A DNA stretch of 64,000 bases from Mesocentrotus franciscanus. Lineage: Eukaryota; Echinodermata; Echinoidea; Camarodonta; Strongylocentrotidae. Within the stretch, counting starts at the first letter, position 1; each line of letters begins with the position of its first letter. A program made the translations under genes and the position numbers. The stretch lies in contig CP137686.1 of NCBI GenBank assembly GCA_037976565.1, positions 3,700,019-3,764,018 of the forward strand, given 5' to 3'. Positions 11,870 to 25,063 of the stretch are shown one piece after another. The notes under the pieces were generated by a model. It ran no database searches, had not been told where the DNA came from, and was given only the letters and a program-made list of their open reading frames with translations.

Positions 11870-12145
11870 CTTTTCATGGCCGGGGGGATCAAGTGAAGCG
11901 TAAATTGGCGTGGGGTCAGGGGCAAAGCCCCGTGAATCAAGGGTGGAAGCTCAGGGGTTTTAGGCATTTAATTACGGTCAGATGAGCATCCAGCGGCCCG
12001 CCTTAACGCCCCTTGTGGGGTCCAGGGGGCGGAACCCCCCGAAGCCCAGGGGTTTTAGGCATTTAGTTACGGTCAGATGAGCATCCAGGGGCCCGCCTTA
12101 GGGCCTGGTGGGGTCCAGGGGCAGAGCCCCCAGAAGCTCAGGTAA
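11870..12145. repeat. Tandem repeat, about 110-bp unit (ggtcagatgagcat family), copy A
   Basis: Two to three units carry ggggttttaggcatttaatt, acggtcagatgagcat and gggtccagggg(c/g)(a/g)gagccccc. The same family forms a larger array at 62050-62800. Confidence 0.85.
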
Positions 12146-13080
12146 AAATCATGCCATTTCAGCAACATTTGTAAATCACTAGTATGGAATTAGAAATATA
12201 CCATGTTTGAATCTTTTGTTTGGGGGGGGGGTCCATCATTACACTAGTGCGTTGGTGCATAGTGAACGAGAGGGGTGATGGTGACGGAAGTGACAACCCC
12301 CTCCCAGGTTTTTTGTATTTAAAAAATTGCGTTTCCTAGCAAAACTATAGTATGAAAACAAGCAATACACTTTTTTCACACTTCATTTTTCTACAATATT
12401 TACTTGTACATTTTGAAGGATATTATGCGAGGGAGCGTAGCTACCGAGCGAGAAGATTCTTGCATTTTTATTTGTCTAAACGCTGCACTCTTGGGCCCTC
12501 CAGAGCCTTAAAGTGTGCTGCAGTCTTTAGTCAGTATTTGCTATACATTTTTGGTGGCATTTTTACGGGGGGGGGGGACGTATCCTCCCGTCCCCTGGGA
12601 TCGCCGCCCCTGTATACCATGCTCACTATCAAAGTAGAAACTACAAGCCAGACGAAATATGAAAATAAAGAGAAAACAAACTAACAGTTTTTACAAAATT
12701 CTTGGAATAAAAGAGAGAGTAAATACTATGCCCCGAGGCAGGAAGAGATATTGATGGAGGCCAACCTGGAATGATTAAGTTTTAAAAAGGAAACATTGTA
12801 GTTTCGTCTGTCTAGACTACCTAGTAGATGAGGATATTAGGCATTTCAGCTCTCAAAATACAGTCAAATAAAGTTTAGTTGATTACAAGGGATTATAATG
12901 ATTTAATTATTTGAAAGACAGAGATGCAAGTAAAATAAGTATATAAAAGAAAAACATGTTACCACTAATAAACCTGTAGGCCTCGCTGACTTCCCTCTTT
13001 ATTTTCTTGGAGGGGGTAATGTACATCTCCTCCTCTATACTCCGCCAATTTATTTCATTCTCCTGTATCAACCCTCCCCC
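12146..13080. other. Intergenic; degenerate repeat-derived DNA
   Basis: 12150-12200 (cagcaacatttgtaaatcac followed by aattagaaat) recurs at the extreme right end of the window (63955-64000), so it belongs to a dispersed repeat. G-runs occur at 12221-12230 and 12568-12577. No coding exon recognised. Confidence 0.6.
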
Positions 13081-13182
13081 TTTCTGTCTCTCTGTCTCTG
13101 TCTCTGTCTCTCTGTCTGTCTCTCTGTCTCTGTCTCTGTCTCTCTGTCTGTCTGTCTGTCTCTCTATCTCTCACACACACAC

Positions 13183-13226
<44 letters not shown>
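13081..13226. repeat. (CT/CTGT)n followed by (CA)n
   Basis: Compound microsatellite; the CA part starts at about 13171. Confidence 0.95.
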
Positions 13227-13228
<2 letters not shown>

Positions 13229-13399
13229 CCTCCCCTTCCAACTCGTATAATGTACGTGAGGTATATGAATTGATTACTTTATTATTTGTTTAAATCTTTA
13301 ATCATTTCATTATTAGGCCTAAGCTATGCAGTTTGTCGCTGACATATTTTGTTGAGTATCAATATATAAAAATCCTGAAATCCACGGCTATCAAGAACA

Positions 13400-14120
13400 T
13401 ATTAAAGTTTCTTTTTTTCTTTTTAGCAGATGTTTCTGCATTTATTGAAAAAGCAAATACGAAATGTTCAATTAACAATAATAGTATATAATATAATTGA
13501 TTTACATAAAATGTGACAATTAAAATTCCCATGGAAGTTACCACCAATGGTATCAGAATCCGTGTACTGCCATACTGTGTACTTTAGCCACAATAAGTTA
13601 GAAATTCTATCTGAAAAGCACGAACACAAACATAACCATTTCACACATAATTTTCCTCCTTGAAAAACAAACAAGAGACACAAAGCTATACGTGATGACG
13701 AAATGATGAGGTAAGATTATATAAATACAAATATAATTTCACCTCTCTTTTCTTTTACTCCATCTTTTTTTCTTTCTATTCCGATCTCTCACATCCCAAT
13801 TTCCTCTGTTGTTTCTCCCCTCTTGAACACGATGATCGTCTCTCCTATATACACCCCCTCTCCTATTTCCACCTTTACTTATACCCTTTCAAATTCTTAC
13901 TCTCTTCAACTTCTCTTACCACCATCACTTTTTACTGGGTTTTTAAAAATCATTTATTGAAAAAAAAAAATTCAGTCAACAACAATAGTACATAATATAA
14001 TTGATTTACATAATAATTATGTGACGACCGAATACACAAATAATTATTACATAGATATTATTGAAAACTTGAAAGTATTGAGGTAAATCAAGACAAATGC
14101 AGAGGCCAACTATCATAAGC
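13400..14120. repeat. Two partial copies of a dispersed AT-rich repeat
   Basis: 13420-13530 (tgtttctgcatttattgaaa, tagtatataatataattga) and 13960-14120 (ttcagtcaacaacaatagt ... gcagaggccaactatcataa) resemble each other and 17290-17515. The latter carries the same order of blocks in one piece, so these are fragments of one repeat family with unknown ends. Confidence 0.65.
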
Positions 14121-14284
14121 ATGGGTGCTCGAGTCGACAGCAGTCGGGGGTAACATGATGCTGTTATATAATATGAGTATGTAGGAGAACGGAGCGTGGA
14201 GAGCCACGTATAAAGATTTTTTTTCTTGAAAGTACATAAATATAAATATATTTCTCTAATCGCCTCTCTATTCCTAACTATATC

Positions 14285-14568
14285 GGGGGTGTTTCACAAA
14301 GACTAAGATCGACTTTAAGTTGGACTTAACTATGGCAGGCCATCCATGCCACTGGTTGCTCTCACCATTGGTCTCCCAATTATGATCTTTAGATAATCCT
14401 TCAATAATGAACTATCAAAAAAGGTAAATTCTGTAGATTTGTGACCACGATGTGTACGTCCCTTGAGAGACCAATGCCAGTAAATGGTGAGAGCAAACAG
14501 TGGCATGATCGGCCTGCCATAGTTAAGTCCAACTTAAAGTCGATCTTAGTCTTTGTGAAACACTCCCC
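14285..14568. mobile_element. Foldback element (gtgtttcacaaagactaaga family), copy 1
   Basis: Left arm ggggtgtttcacaaagacta..., right arm its inversion ...tagtctttgtgaaacactcccc; the arms span nearly half the element and meet in an AT-rich loop. Other copies: 26215-26505 and, interrupted, 45070-45679. Confidence 0.85.
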
Positions 14569-14802
14569 TGCTATGTTTTCTGGTTTCCCTATATCTACGT
14601 ATTCTACTTGGCCTTATTGTCTCAAACTACGACGTGCTTTCCATTGTAATGCACATCTGTCATGTGTATTACTTTATGTTTAATTAGTTATCTCTTGGTA
14701 ATGGGTTATTTTCATGTGTGATTCTTTGTTGATTCATGTTTATTTTGTAATTTTATGGAAACAGCCACAGAATGATTTTTTATTGCCAATTGTATTTTTA
14801 TT

Positions 14803-15196
14803 TTAGTGCATGACCAATGGATTTAATTGAATTGAATTGGTTTCTATAGCAACCTATTGACATAGTGCGTTATCTTCACACTTTGAATATTGTATCCATG
14901 GTTTCAAAATAAGGCCTTTATCAAAAATACAGAAATGGAAATACGCAATATTGAAAAGTGTATCCATGGTTTCAAAACAAGGCCTTAATCAAAATACAGA
15001 AATCGAAATATTACGCAATAGGTGTCTTCTATAAAATACAGAAATCGAAATATGTAATAGGTGTCTTATATTTATTTTAGTGCATGACCAATAAATTGAA
15101 TTTTAATTGAATTGGTGTATATAGCAATCTCTTGACAGAGGGTATTTACACCGCCACTCTTTAAATATTGTATCCATGGTTTCAAAACAAGGCCTG
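14803..15196. repeat. Nested local tandem duplications
   Basis: A block starting tttattttagtgcatgacca and ending in tgtatccatggtttcaaaa occurs twice (from 14803 and 15068). Inside the first copy a 60- to 70-base unit with tgtatccatggtttcaaaac and aatacagaaatcgaaata is itself repeated. Confidence 0.8.
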
Positions 15197-15734
15197 AATC
15201 AACGCACCAGGTTTTGCTGAATTTGAAATTGCCCTTGAGTAATGTTACAAACTGTTACCTCTCTTACATGACTGTATTTCAGAACAACCATGCATGCGTA
15301 CACAATGTAATATTGTGCCCCGAACTTTTATTTGCTTGTCCTACAGACCATAGAGATGACACATAGGGGAATCCCCGCGGTTAACCATTGTATGCACGTG
15401 ATCGATGCATTGATTACGTCATGATTACTATGACAGACTAAGTTGGGGTGGTGTACGCTTCCAAATAACCAACACAATACAATGTACACAAAGGGGGATT
15501 ATCTGGTCTTTTAAAAAGCACCAAATTGATTTTGATTTGGCTGAACTCGTATTGGTGGGTGGCAACGGGCTACTATTGATCAGTGGTGTTGAAAACAAAG
15601 TATAAAAGAAGATACTCCACATAATCACAAGTGCAATAACCAAGATAATGGATGATTAATGAAGAAGGTAGCCTACATGGACAGTCAGCAATAAATTGTT
15701 GATGTCCTCCCTTTTTTCATTAAACTTTGATTGT
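15197..15734. other. Intergenic, no gene seen
   Basis: A second palindromic kappa-B-like string, ggggaatcccc, lies at 15366-15376 with no TATA or gene next to it. Nothing else is assignable. Confidence 0.5.
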
Positions 15735-15912
15735 TGCTGTTGTTTGCTGTTGATGATGTTGCGACTGTTGTTTGTGTTGTTGTTGTTGATGACGGTTTTT
15801 TTTGGTGGTACTGTTGTTGTTGTCGTTGTTCTTCTTGTTCTTGTTGTTGTTGTTGTTCTTCTTCTCTTCTCCTTCTCTTCTTCTTCTTCTTCTTCTTCTT
15901 CTTCTTCTTTTT
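15735..15912. repeat. (TTG)n then (TTC)n trinucleotide tract
   Basis: Imperfect TTG/GTT units shift into ttc/ctt units at about 15857. The poly-Glu open frame on the minus strand is a product of this tract. Confidence 0.9.
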
Positions 15913-17285
15913 TCTTCATGTTATTTAGGAGATACGTAGTTAGAAATTCGATACCACGCAGATTTCTTATTGATTAGATTTCGGTACTTCAATAAAAGTC
16001 TAATTCAATTTCCGCAAAAGACAACAAACAAATTAACTAAAAAGCATTCTCCCTGGCAGTGGATGAGGGGGATATATAAATTGGGTTATGTATGTAAAGT
16101 CTACCTTCTTTTGTCACCTTCTGATGAAAATTTCTTTCCCCAGCTTTCTTATTCTTCCTATATTAGTTTGGAAGAAATACCCTTTTTTTAAAGAAAAGGA
16201 CGTGGATGTGTATATTTCCCATTTCTTCCTTATTTGTAAATTACAACATTTTTTCATTGTCATTAGTAGCAACGGTATCCAAATTTAGTAATATGCGAGT
16301 GAGCGGAGTAAGCAAGCAATGTATTTTTGGGGTGGTAGAAATTGCGAATAAAGTTTATGTGTCAAATATTTCTATCTTACGGTTTTAATAGTAAGTACCC
16401 ATTGCTATACAGCAGATTTTTGATTGATTAAAACAAGTAAAATCGAAAAGGAACACGATTACCATTATGATATCATGATTGATTGTTCTTGTAGTGCAGG
16501 ACTATCACATATCACGGCTTTCCGATCACACTTCCAAAGCGGATAGCACTTGATTGATATACATGATCATGAGTTTGGGATTCCCAACTTGTTTTTATAA
16601 GAGCTACCGTTTATAGACATCTTTACGTCATTTACTATCTCTCTCCTTCAAGCGACTTAGACTCAATTTTAAGAGGAGGTGGATGGGGGGTGGTCATGGT
16701 GAATTGAGCAAAGTGTCAAATTGCTCAGGGTCCATGCTTGACTGTCATCCCCTGAGGGTCAAAAACTGCCGAACTGTTTCATACTCTTCATTTTGGTGCC
16801 ATCTGAGGACACCCTCTCTGTAACGGACTTTACACTTTGAACATGACTTTGGGCAGTAGAGGTTTTATAGGGAGGGGGGGGGGCGGAGGCTTGGGGCTCA
16901 AGCTGCCCCCCCCCCAAAAGGGTCCATTAGCTCCTAACCTGTAAGTCTACGCGGCATCAACAACAAAACCAAAAAAAAAAATATCACATTACGCGATAGT
17001 ACTCAATCACGGGACAATGCGTTCTCAAGAAGACTTGAAGATCGCGTCAAGAATATAAATGAACGGGGAAAACCAACCGGATATTTTCATCCATTTTGGC
17101 GATGGGAGAATGCTGGTAGGCCCATATACACAAGCATGTACCTTCTAGGTTGCACGATCACGACATTTTTAAAAATGTCTAGAAACTTAAGTGCCAAAGT
17201 TGCCGCCATTTTATCAGATGTGTGGTAGCTTAGTCGACCTCTAGCCCCGCCTCTAGCTCATTTGAGAAAGATTTCAACTCTAGTG
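15913..17285. other. Intergenic, no gene seen
   Basis: AT-rich DNA with G- and C-runs at 16870-16915. The string gcgagtgagcggagtaagca at 16297 resembles common dispersed-repeat text (compare 12428). No exon recognised. Confidence 0.5.
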
Positions 17286-17515
17286 TTTTTTTTTTCTTCA
17301 GCCGATGTTTCTGCATTATTTTATTGAAAAACGGATACAAAAAATTCAAACGACAAAAATAGTATATAACATAAATGATTAAAATGAAATGTGACAACTG
17401 AAATACAACAAAAATAACATAGATATTATTGAAAACTAGAAAGTATGGAGGTAAATCAAAAAATCAAGATAAATGCAGAGGCCAACTATCATAAGCATGA
17501 ATGGTTGAGTCGGGA
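17286..17515. repeat. Dispersed AT-rich repeat, most complete copy
   Basis: It contains the blocks seen separately at 13420-13530 and 13960-14120, including gatgtttctgcatt and gcagaggccaactatcataa. Type of element unknown. Confidence 0.65.
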
Positions 17516-17774
17516 GGAGAACGGAGTTTCACGTATAATAAAGATCATTGCGTTTTTTCGGAGAGTATATACAAAAAACGTTGGAAGAAAAAAAGAAAAG
17601 AATAATGATTTCTTGACTATCTTAAAATGTAGTAATTGTGCAATCTTAGAGGTACCACCAACTACCCAACGCCAAAAAAGGATACAAATATTAGGTTGGG
17701 ATTCCCGGTTCATTTATATTCTTGACACGATCTACCCTTGGCCAATGTGTAAGGGGTGGGTGGTAGGCATATAA

Positions 17775-18290
<516 letters not shown>

Positions 18291-18297
18291 AGTGGGT

Positions 18298-18475
18298 TTT
18301 GTATAACACTCATGTCTGTCAGACTTGACACTCTGGCGCTCCACAATAATTATTTGCCCCGGTATGCCTGCCATTATGGCACTCTAGTATTTCAAGGAAT
18401 TAATCCCTGCCAGGTACCCATTTACCTCACCTGGATCGAGTGTGGCAAATGTAGCACGCAATACAAAAAACAAAC
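18298..18475 (-). mobile_element. SINE 3' portion without its tRNA head
   Basis: On the minus strand it carries the block ending gtgaggtaaatgggtacctg that is also found in the SINEs at 30553 and 54101. Heavily diverged and truncated. Confidence 0.5.
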
Positions 18476-19728
18476 AAACACACAAATAAACAAACAAATT
18501 AATTGTTTCATGAGACTGAAAGGCTCCTTTTTATTAGAATAACTGGAAGGGAAATCATTTTATCTGTTAGTCACTTAATGCTTGTGTAAATTTTCTGGCC
18601 AGTAGCAGCATCATAGTAGGACAATAAATTAATAGGAGCTTTCCGCTTTTACTTGAATTTTAATGGGCTCTTGATGTTCCACTACTCCATCCAGGGGGCA
18701 TAGACAGGAATTTTTGAAGGGGGGGGGGAGAGCAATTCTGAACAAAAGCTGACAAGATTTTTTTTTTTTTTTTTTTTTTTGGGGGAGGGCACAACTACAA
18801 TCTTAGGGGAGGCACATGTTTCTTTGGTGTAGGTCTACTTAAAGCCTGTCTGCACTGGTTTGGACAGGAGGGATTAGACCAGCATGGTCACTGACAGGTG
18901 GTTATCTCATCAACTCAGCTCTCAATTAACATAAGAAAAAGAGGATCATGGGGGACCAACGGGCACCGCTTAGGCATTGTTTTCTATATAGAGGGAGCAG
19001 GTATAGCTACAAGAAATGCAGTGGGGCTTTAAGGTATATACATATTAATTACGCAACGTTCATTTTTATCGGCAAGGGCCGGTTGTGCGCCCCCCCCCCC
19101 CACCCATTCGTCACTGGTCATATATTTCTTGTTTGGGTTTTTTCCTCACATAACGCACCTATTTTTACTTTAAATATATGAATTAATACAATATTCCTTC
19201 GATCTTTTTTTTCTTGCATCAAATTTATTCTCGTCACCGTGAATTTCCACAGGGTAAACGGAAGAATCCACCTGACCTGTGAATTGGAATCCATATCGAT
19301 GCGTGGGAATACCCACCTTAACCAGATATCTCAGTCACGTGAATAAATTATCCACCTTCCTTTGCTCACAATATGAATTAGGAAATGTCAATGGAGCACC
19401 GGTGTAAAATTTGTATTTGATTAACGTAAACGAAATAACACATCTTCTTTCCAACAAGGTTACAGAATAAATTGGGCAATTTATGGAGCATCGACGGAAA
19501 ATTTCTTTGATCATTGTTAACGAATTTTGAAAAGTTAAAAAAAAAAGGTAATTCAGTTTATTCTGTTGAGTCGAAGTTATTTTCGTTTTTCATTTTCATT
19601 TTCATTTTTCATTCATTTCATTCTACGTTTAGTGTAAATATTATCTTATTATTCCTTACAGTATTCAGTGGTTTGTCAATGAAGAGGCTGAAATAGAAAA
19701 TACCCAAATGTTGAAGTATTGTGAAATA
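18476..19728. other. Intergenic, no gene seen
   Basis: G- and T-runs at 18719-18785, a C-run at 19090-19101, otherwise unique AT-rich sequence. Confidence 0.5.
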
Positions 19729-19912
19729 ATTACGAATTGTATTTATATGGGTATTGAACATGGGATGAAACAAATAAATTTACCTCATTGTAGGTTTCAT
19801 ACCCTTCGCTAATTATAATTACGAATTGTATTTATATGGGAATTGAACATGGCATGAAACACAAATAAATTTATCTCATTGTTAGTTTCATACTCTTAGC
19901 TAATTATAGTGC
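19729..19912. repeat. Tandem duplication, two units of about 92 bp
   Basis: attacgaattgtatttatat through agctaattata is present twice in direct succession with about 90 percent identity by eye. Confidence 0.85.
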
Positions 19913-19929
19913 CAGAGACACGTGCTTTA

Positions 19930-20120
19930 CTATCGGCTTCGAATTATTATTATTACTATTATAATTATTATTACTATATTTATTATTATCATTATTTTTA
20001 TTAATATTATTATCATGATTATTATGATAATTTTTATTGGTTTAATAATTATTATGATCATTATTATTTTTAATATTATTATTATCATTATTTTTGGTAT
20101 TATTAAAATCATTATTGCAA
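19930..20120. repeat. (ATT)n-rich tract
   Basis: Imperfect ATT/ATC/TAT triplets about 190 bases long; open frames here are Ile-rich. Confidence 0.9.
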
Positions 20121-20679
20121 GTTCATAAGCTGATCTTTACCTTAAATACCACGTTTATTGCTGTACATACGTTGTCAGATATGCCGGCGTGTTTCAGAAG
20201 CACAGTATGCGAATATGTGACACTGTATGGACAGCTAAAAACAAATAAAGTAGGCCTATAAACAAATTGAAATGAAATAGAAAATATGCAAATGAAACAT
20301 TGCATCAACGTGTTGACCATCCAAGTCAAATTCCGAGCAGTTTACTTAAATGATACAAATACATGTGTAGCCATATATTATGTAAACCGTTTCGTGAAAA
20401 AACGACGGATGTGTCAAGATGTGTTTTGACTTCCTCTCACCTTTCACTTTCGAGCGCATTAATTCAAGAGCTATATAGGAAAGTATGTTTCGGATCAGTT
20501 GGAAAAAGGTTCGATTGTAAGGAACAATTTGAATGTTGCCTTACGTCACGATAAAGGTGAGTAGCGGATAGACAGATCGACAGACGGACTAATAGACAAG
20601 TAGAGTGGTAGAGAATTAGACTGATGGGCAGATCAGAATACATTAACCAAGATAAATTAGTTATTTAAACAGGGAGCAT

Positions 20680-20814
20680 ACAGAGAGAGAGAGAGAGAGA
20701 AGAAAAAAGAGAGAGAGAGAGACAGACAGAGAGAGGGAGAGACAGAAAGAGACAGAGAGAAAGAAAGTGGATATAACGTGGGGGAGGGAAAGACAGAGTG
20801 AGAGATGTTGGGCT

Positions 20815-20847
<33 letters not shown>

Positions 20848-20850
20848 TGG
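20680..20850. repeat. (GA)n microsatellite cluster
   Basis: Two GA blocks (20680-20765 and 20818-20848) separated by unique sequence. Confidence 0.9.
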
Positions 20851-21145
20851 GGAGAGGTGCCTCTCTATATATGGCATACTTAGATGAAACATCATCCTTT
20901 CAGAAACATAGTACGGTTACTAATACCCTTAAAAGAAAAATACTTGTCATAAAGTACAACAAACGACACAGACAACAATAATTTTGAATGCATAAATATA
21001 CATAATACATGTACATTTTAATGGCTCCTTCACTAGTCATTTTTTCTCTCTCAGAACAAAAATGAAAGCCACGTTTTACTGCAATTTTTTGTACAAAGCT
21101 GGTTCATATACAATATGTACATCAAAGAATGAGAATAAATCACAA

Positions 21146-22085
21146 TTAAAGGAAAATCCAACCTTAATAGACAACTACTCTTTCATAAATTAGAAAGTCA
21201 GAGAAGCAGACAGGTGAAACTTTGAACGAAAGTGCACAAACAATAAGATATGAATCTTTTGAAGCTAATCTTGAGCTCTGGCATGGGAATCGTATGGCGA
21301 TAGAACATGGCTATAATTCATTCTGGATTGTTTATCATGCAGTAGATCGATTGTTTGAACCATTAAAATAAAAACAAAGTCACAAAAACTTGCTGGAAAT
21401 CATCTCCAACAACTCTCATTTGCACGTAGTGACCTGTGTTAAGCACATGGTGTCAGGCCAACTTACCTTGATTTCCTTATCTTTCTATGCTCATTACTCA
21501 GCCCCCATACATCTCCTACCAAAATCGTTTGGCACATGCCATTTATTTGTTATTTTCAGTGTAAGTTTTGTTGGATTCTGTGAGAACTTAGTTCTATCAT
21601 TACCAGAACCCATGCTAATCTTTAAAGCTGTATTCACTATACATATGGGCACTTCAAATTGGCTGAATCAGTAATGTCACTGTGACACACAAAATGACTA
21701 AAAAAAAAAAAAAAAATCATTTTTTTTTTTCTCAAAATGTATGGCTCAGGAGGTTTTTATTTATCCTTTTTGGAGGACCTGTAATAAAATGCTATCCATA
21801 ATATATTTTGAGCAATGCCCTAAGGGAGAAGGCAGTAAGGAGAAAAACAGATATTCATGATATTTTTTTTAATATACAATGAACAGGAGAGTTGTCTATA
21901 TCTATGTCACAATCTACTGACCAATTGCCAATTTGAGATTCGCATATATTCTGTGATCTCACAATTCAAACATTCATATGTCTCTTACCATTGGTCCAAT
22001 TTATTTCAAACTTTCACCATTCTGTTTCTCTCTTTTTTCTGTTTTCATGCAAATGCACTTTTACAAAGGTTGGATTGCCCTTTAA
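21146..22085. mobile_element. TTAAAGG-ended inverted-terminal-repeat element, 0.94 kb
   Basis: The left end ttaaaggaaaatccaacctt is matched by the inverted right end aaggttggattgccctttaa. No transposase is recognisable inside; a 94-codon frame (21390-21674) is not identified. Ends resemble those at 23410 and 57966. Confidence 0.65.
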
Positions 22086-22724
22086 AATACACAATAAAAA
22101 GCCTGCTAGATGCATGAACAATGCACAAGCAATACTTTGAGTTGCAAATCTTTCACCTAAATAATAAGGTCAATATGCCGACTACTAATTTCAAAATCAA
22201 TTGGAAATTGGAAAATACAATTATTTAGGATACAATTGGACATTACCAATGTTGGCGAAAACAAGACTCTATAAAGAAACCGAATAGTTAGGTGGGAATA
22301 CAATGCATAATTGGGATGAAGAAAGGAAACAAAATAAAACAATACAGGAATGTACTATAATAGCTGATCTTAATTCAAGAAAGATTCATCTAGAAATTTA
22401 AAAATATAAAATAAAAATTAAACAGTTAGGATGTGTAACATGAGATTCAAAGCACCGAAAACCAAATCTAAATTTCGATCATCTCCTTTTTCATGACTAT
22501 GGATGACAACTAGGGAAACTTGAAAGGTTTTCTACAAATATATATCTCACAGAGTAATTCTTTTCCAATACACTTGTTGCTTTCTTCATTCGCTTTTGCA
22601 ATGCACCTTCAACGAGGGAACATGTACCTTGTCTGACAAAATGGTCTTTTCATCACAAAGACTTGATTACTGACTTCCCATGGCATCTATTTATGAAACT
22701 ATAAAACACGCATGTTAATAATAA
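22086..22724. other. Intergenic, no gene seen
   Basis: AT-rich unique-looking DNA without supported features. Confidence 0.5.
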
Positions 22725-23056
22725 TAACAATACTTTTTTCTTATAAAGCCCATAACCATTACGCGACAAAAGTCTGAACAGTATTATTATTACCCCGGTC
22801 ACTGGATTCAATTAATATTCTGCATGTTACAGTGAATATTCTCCACTCCCTGGGGATCATTCCATCCAGTCATCTTTTACAGGCTAATCAATCCACAATG
22901 ACATTCGCATCCTACCATGTACCCATTTAACACCCGGGTGGAGAAGAGCAATGTAGATAAAATGCCAAGGATATAAGTACCTGCCGGGGTTTGAACCAAT
23001 GTCCTTAGCATTTCCAGTCAAGTGATTAAATCGCTGGACTACAACACCTCTTACGT
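22725..23056 (-). mobile_element. tRNA-derived SINE, minus orientation
   Basis: Minus strand: a tRNA-like head from about 23056 with a B-box-like string GGTTCAAACCCC (about 22999-22988), then ATCTACATTGCTC, ACCCGGGTGTTAAATGGGTA, a GGAGTGGAGAATATTC block and a TATAAGAA tail near 22751-22735. It has the same architecture as 30553 and 54101. Confidence 0.75.
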
Positions 23057-23071
23057 TTCTATAGGAATTTT

Positions 23072-23352
23072 ATAAACTTGTACTTTGATGATTTCATGAG
23101 ATACTTCCCGGGTATACATTGTATTTTCTACACCACTTTCTCTTTGCTACGAAACAGGGGGCAGATGTCCTAAAGTGCAGGTCTCATGCCTCCTCTTTTG
23201 AAACAAATTAGACAAAATTCATTAACTTGTACTTTGATGATTTCATGAGATACTGCCCGGGTATACATTGTATTTTCTACACCACTTTCTCTTTGCTACA
23301 AAACAGGGGGCAGTTGTCCTAAAATACGGTCTTATGCTTCATCTTTTGAAAC
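23072..23352. repeat. Tandem duplication, two units of about 142 bp
   Basis: Both units contain acttgtactttgatgatttc, cgggtatacattgtattttc and acaggggg; copies are about 90 percent identical by eye. Confidence 0.85.
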
Positions 23353-23409
23353 AAATTTGACCGGTAGCTAAAGCAATAACACTATTTGATCTCATTACCA
23401 CATTCTATC

Positions 23410-23810
23410 TTAAAGGTAAAGACCAGTTTTGGAAACGCTCCTCTCTCAACAAATGAAATGGAAGCTCTCATTACCAATCATGTGAAAGAATATGTTTTGA
23501 CTAATACGTGATGATACAAATTTTGCGGGAAAACCGCCTAATTGATATATTTGGTAAATTATTATATCTATTGGGACCAAATAGATATCGCGCACGTGGT
23601 CGCGTAGTCCCATATACATCTTTCTGTGTACAGTGCTTGTAACTTTATTAAGACTGGGCCAAATTTCTTATCATTTTGAATTTTTGATGATTCCAGAACC
23701 TTGCAGTACACATCAATACTTATATGATAGATGATCAACCTTTTCTGATCGATTCCACAACGTTTCTTTCACAATGCAATAGCATGACCAGAACTGGTCT
23801 TTATCTTTAA
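23410..23810. mobile_element. TTAAAGG-ended inverted-repeat element, 0.4 kb
   Basis: Left end ttaaaggtaaagaccagttt; right end inverted as gaactggtctttatctttaa. Interior non-coding. Confidence 0.75.
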
Positions 23811-24216
23811 CACCAAGTTATTGCCCTTTTCGACTTTGCCTGTAAATGTAGTCCTTAATTATCTCCATTCATTCCATTGTTGTGGCCTTTATTCCAATAT
23901 AGCAGGAAAGAACGTTTTCCTGTCGGTTCTCAGAAAGCCTATTTAAAGGCTTATTCTAAACAAACATCCTTGTGGATAACTGACATTATCAAACCCAAAC
24001 TGCGGTCATACAATAACAAATGATTTGTGCGCACTTCTGCTTAAACCGATCATCTTGATGAAAGAATACCTTGCCTGACATAGCAACATGTAATGTATAT
24101 AACCTGTTAATAACCGTGCGATCTGTTACACAAACCTTGTACATGTTCCCACGTTGCAAAAGGTGATGAACAACGCTATTGAAATGACCTTAGGTTGATT
24201 TTGTTTTAAAGTCTTT

Positions 24217-24515
24217 GGGTGGTATTCTCGAAAGCGGACTAACTTTAGTCCATGGTTTAATCCTCCGACTAAGTATGGAAAGCCAAGTGTCCATATGAAT
24301 ATGTTTTTGAATAATTTAATCTGTCACTAAATTAAAATAAAATGTAATAACATAATTAATAAACAACAATATAACTATGAAATAATTATGTTACCATGGT
24401 AATTTAGGGACATATCAAATTATTCAAAAAATATTTATATGGACACTTGGCATTCCATACTTAGTCGAAGATTGAACCATGGACTAAAGTTAGTCCGCTT
24501 TCGAGAATACCACCC
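24217..24515. mobile_element. Foldback element (gggtggtattctcgaaagcg family), copy 1
   Basis: Arms of about 110 bases: left gggtggtattctcgaaagcg..., right ...cgctttcgagaataccaccc. The AT-rich centre matches the centre of the copy at 41069-41372 in inverse orientation. Confidence 0.9.
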
Positions 24516-24924
24516 TTCGTGATCTTGATATAAAAGCTTGTACATCCAAAGTAATGAACAGCGGATGGGCAAGGAAAGCAGGTAGCAAGACACATTAGAA
24601 ATTGAAGGCTACCCAATTGAGCTGTCATTCTGTTAAGAGATAGATATACAGCACCCTAAAACAGTAATTTTTAAGTAGTGACTCTATGCATTCACACACA
24701 TTGTAATCATATAACCAAATGAACAGCACATATTCTGGTGATATAATCAACAAAAAGGTTGGTTTATTTTGGTGCTCTTGCAGCTGAAGGGGGTGGATTT
24801 CCCCCTCCGGGAAGGGTTTACTTGGGACTGTGGATATATTTTTCCATACTGAATAAATAGCAGTTTCTGTACAAGCCATCATTTTCATGGGGGTTTTACT
24901 TTCACCAAGTTTGGGAATTATTGT

Positions 24925-25063
24925 AGGGTCGAGAATTGTAGGGTGTCAAATGTAGATTAATGTCTTGCCAATGGACACTGGTGCTGGGCTTGGATTCAAA
25001 ACCCATATCTTGTGATATACAGTTTGGTGACTTATCCACTAGACCACAGCCCATCTACAGTTT
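24925..25063 (-). mobile_element. tRNA-derived SINE head, minus orientation
   Basis: Minus strand: A-box-like TGTGGTCTAGTGGATAAGTC, B-box-like GGGTTTTGAATCCAAG, then TTGGCAAGACATTAATCTAC, the same post-tRNA block found in the other SINEs. Confidence 0.7.

Noticed and set aside
15366..15376. Second perfect ggggaatcccc palindrome
   Set aside because: There is no nearby TATA box or gene; an isolated 11-mer is weak evidence.
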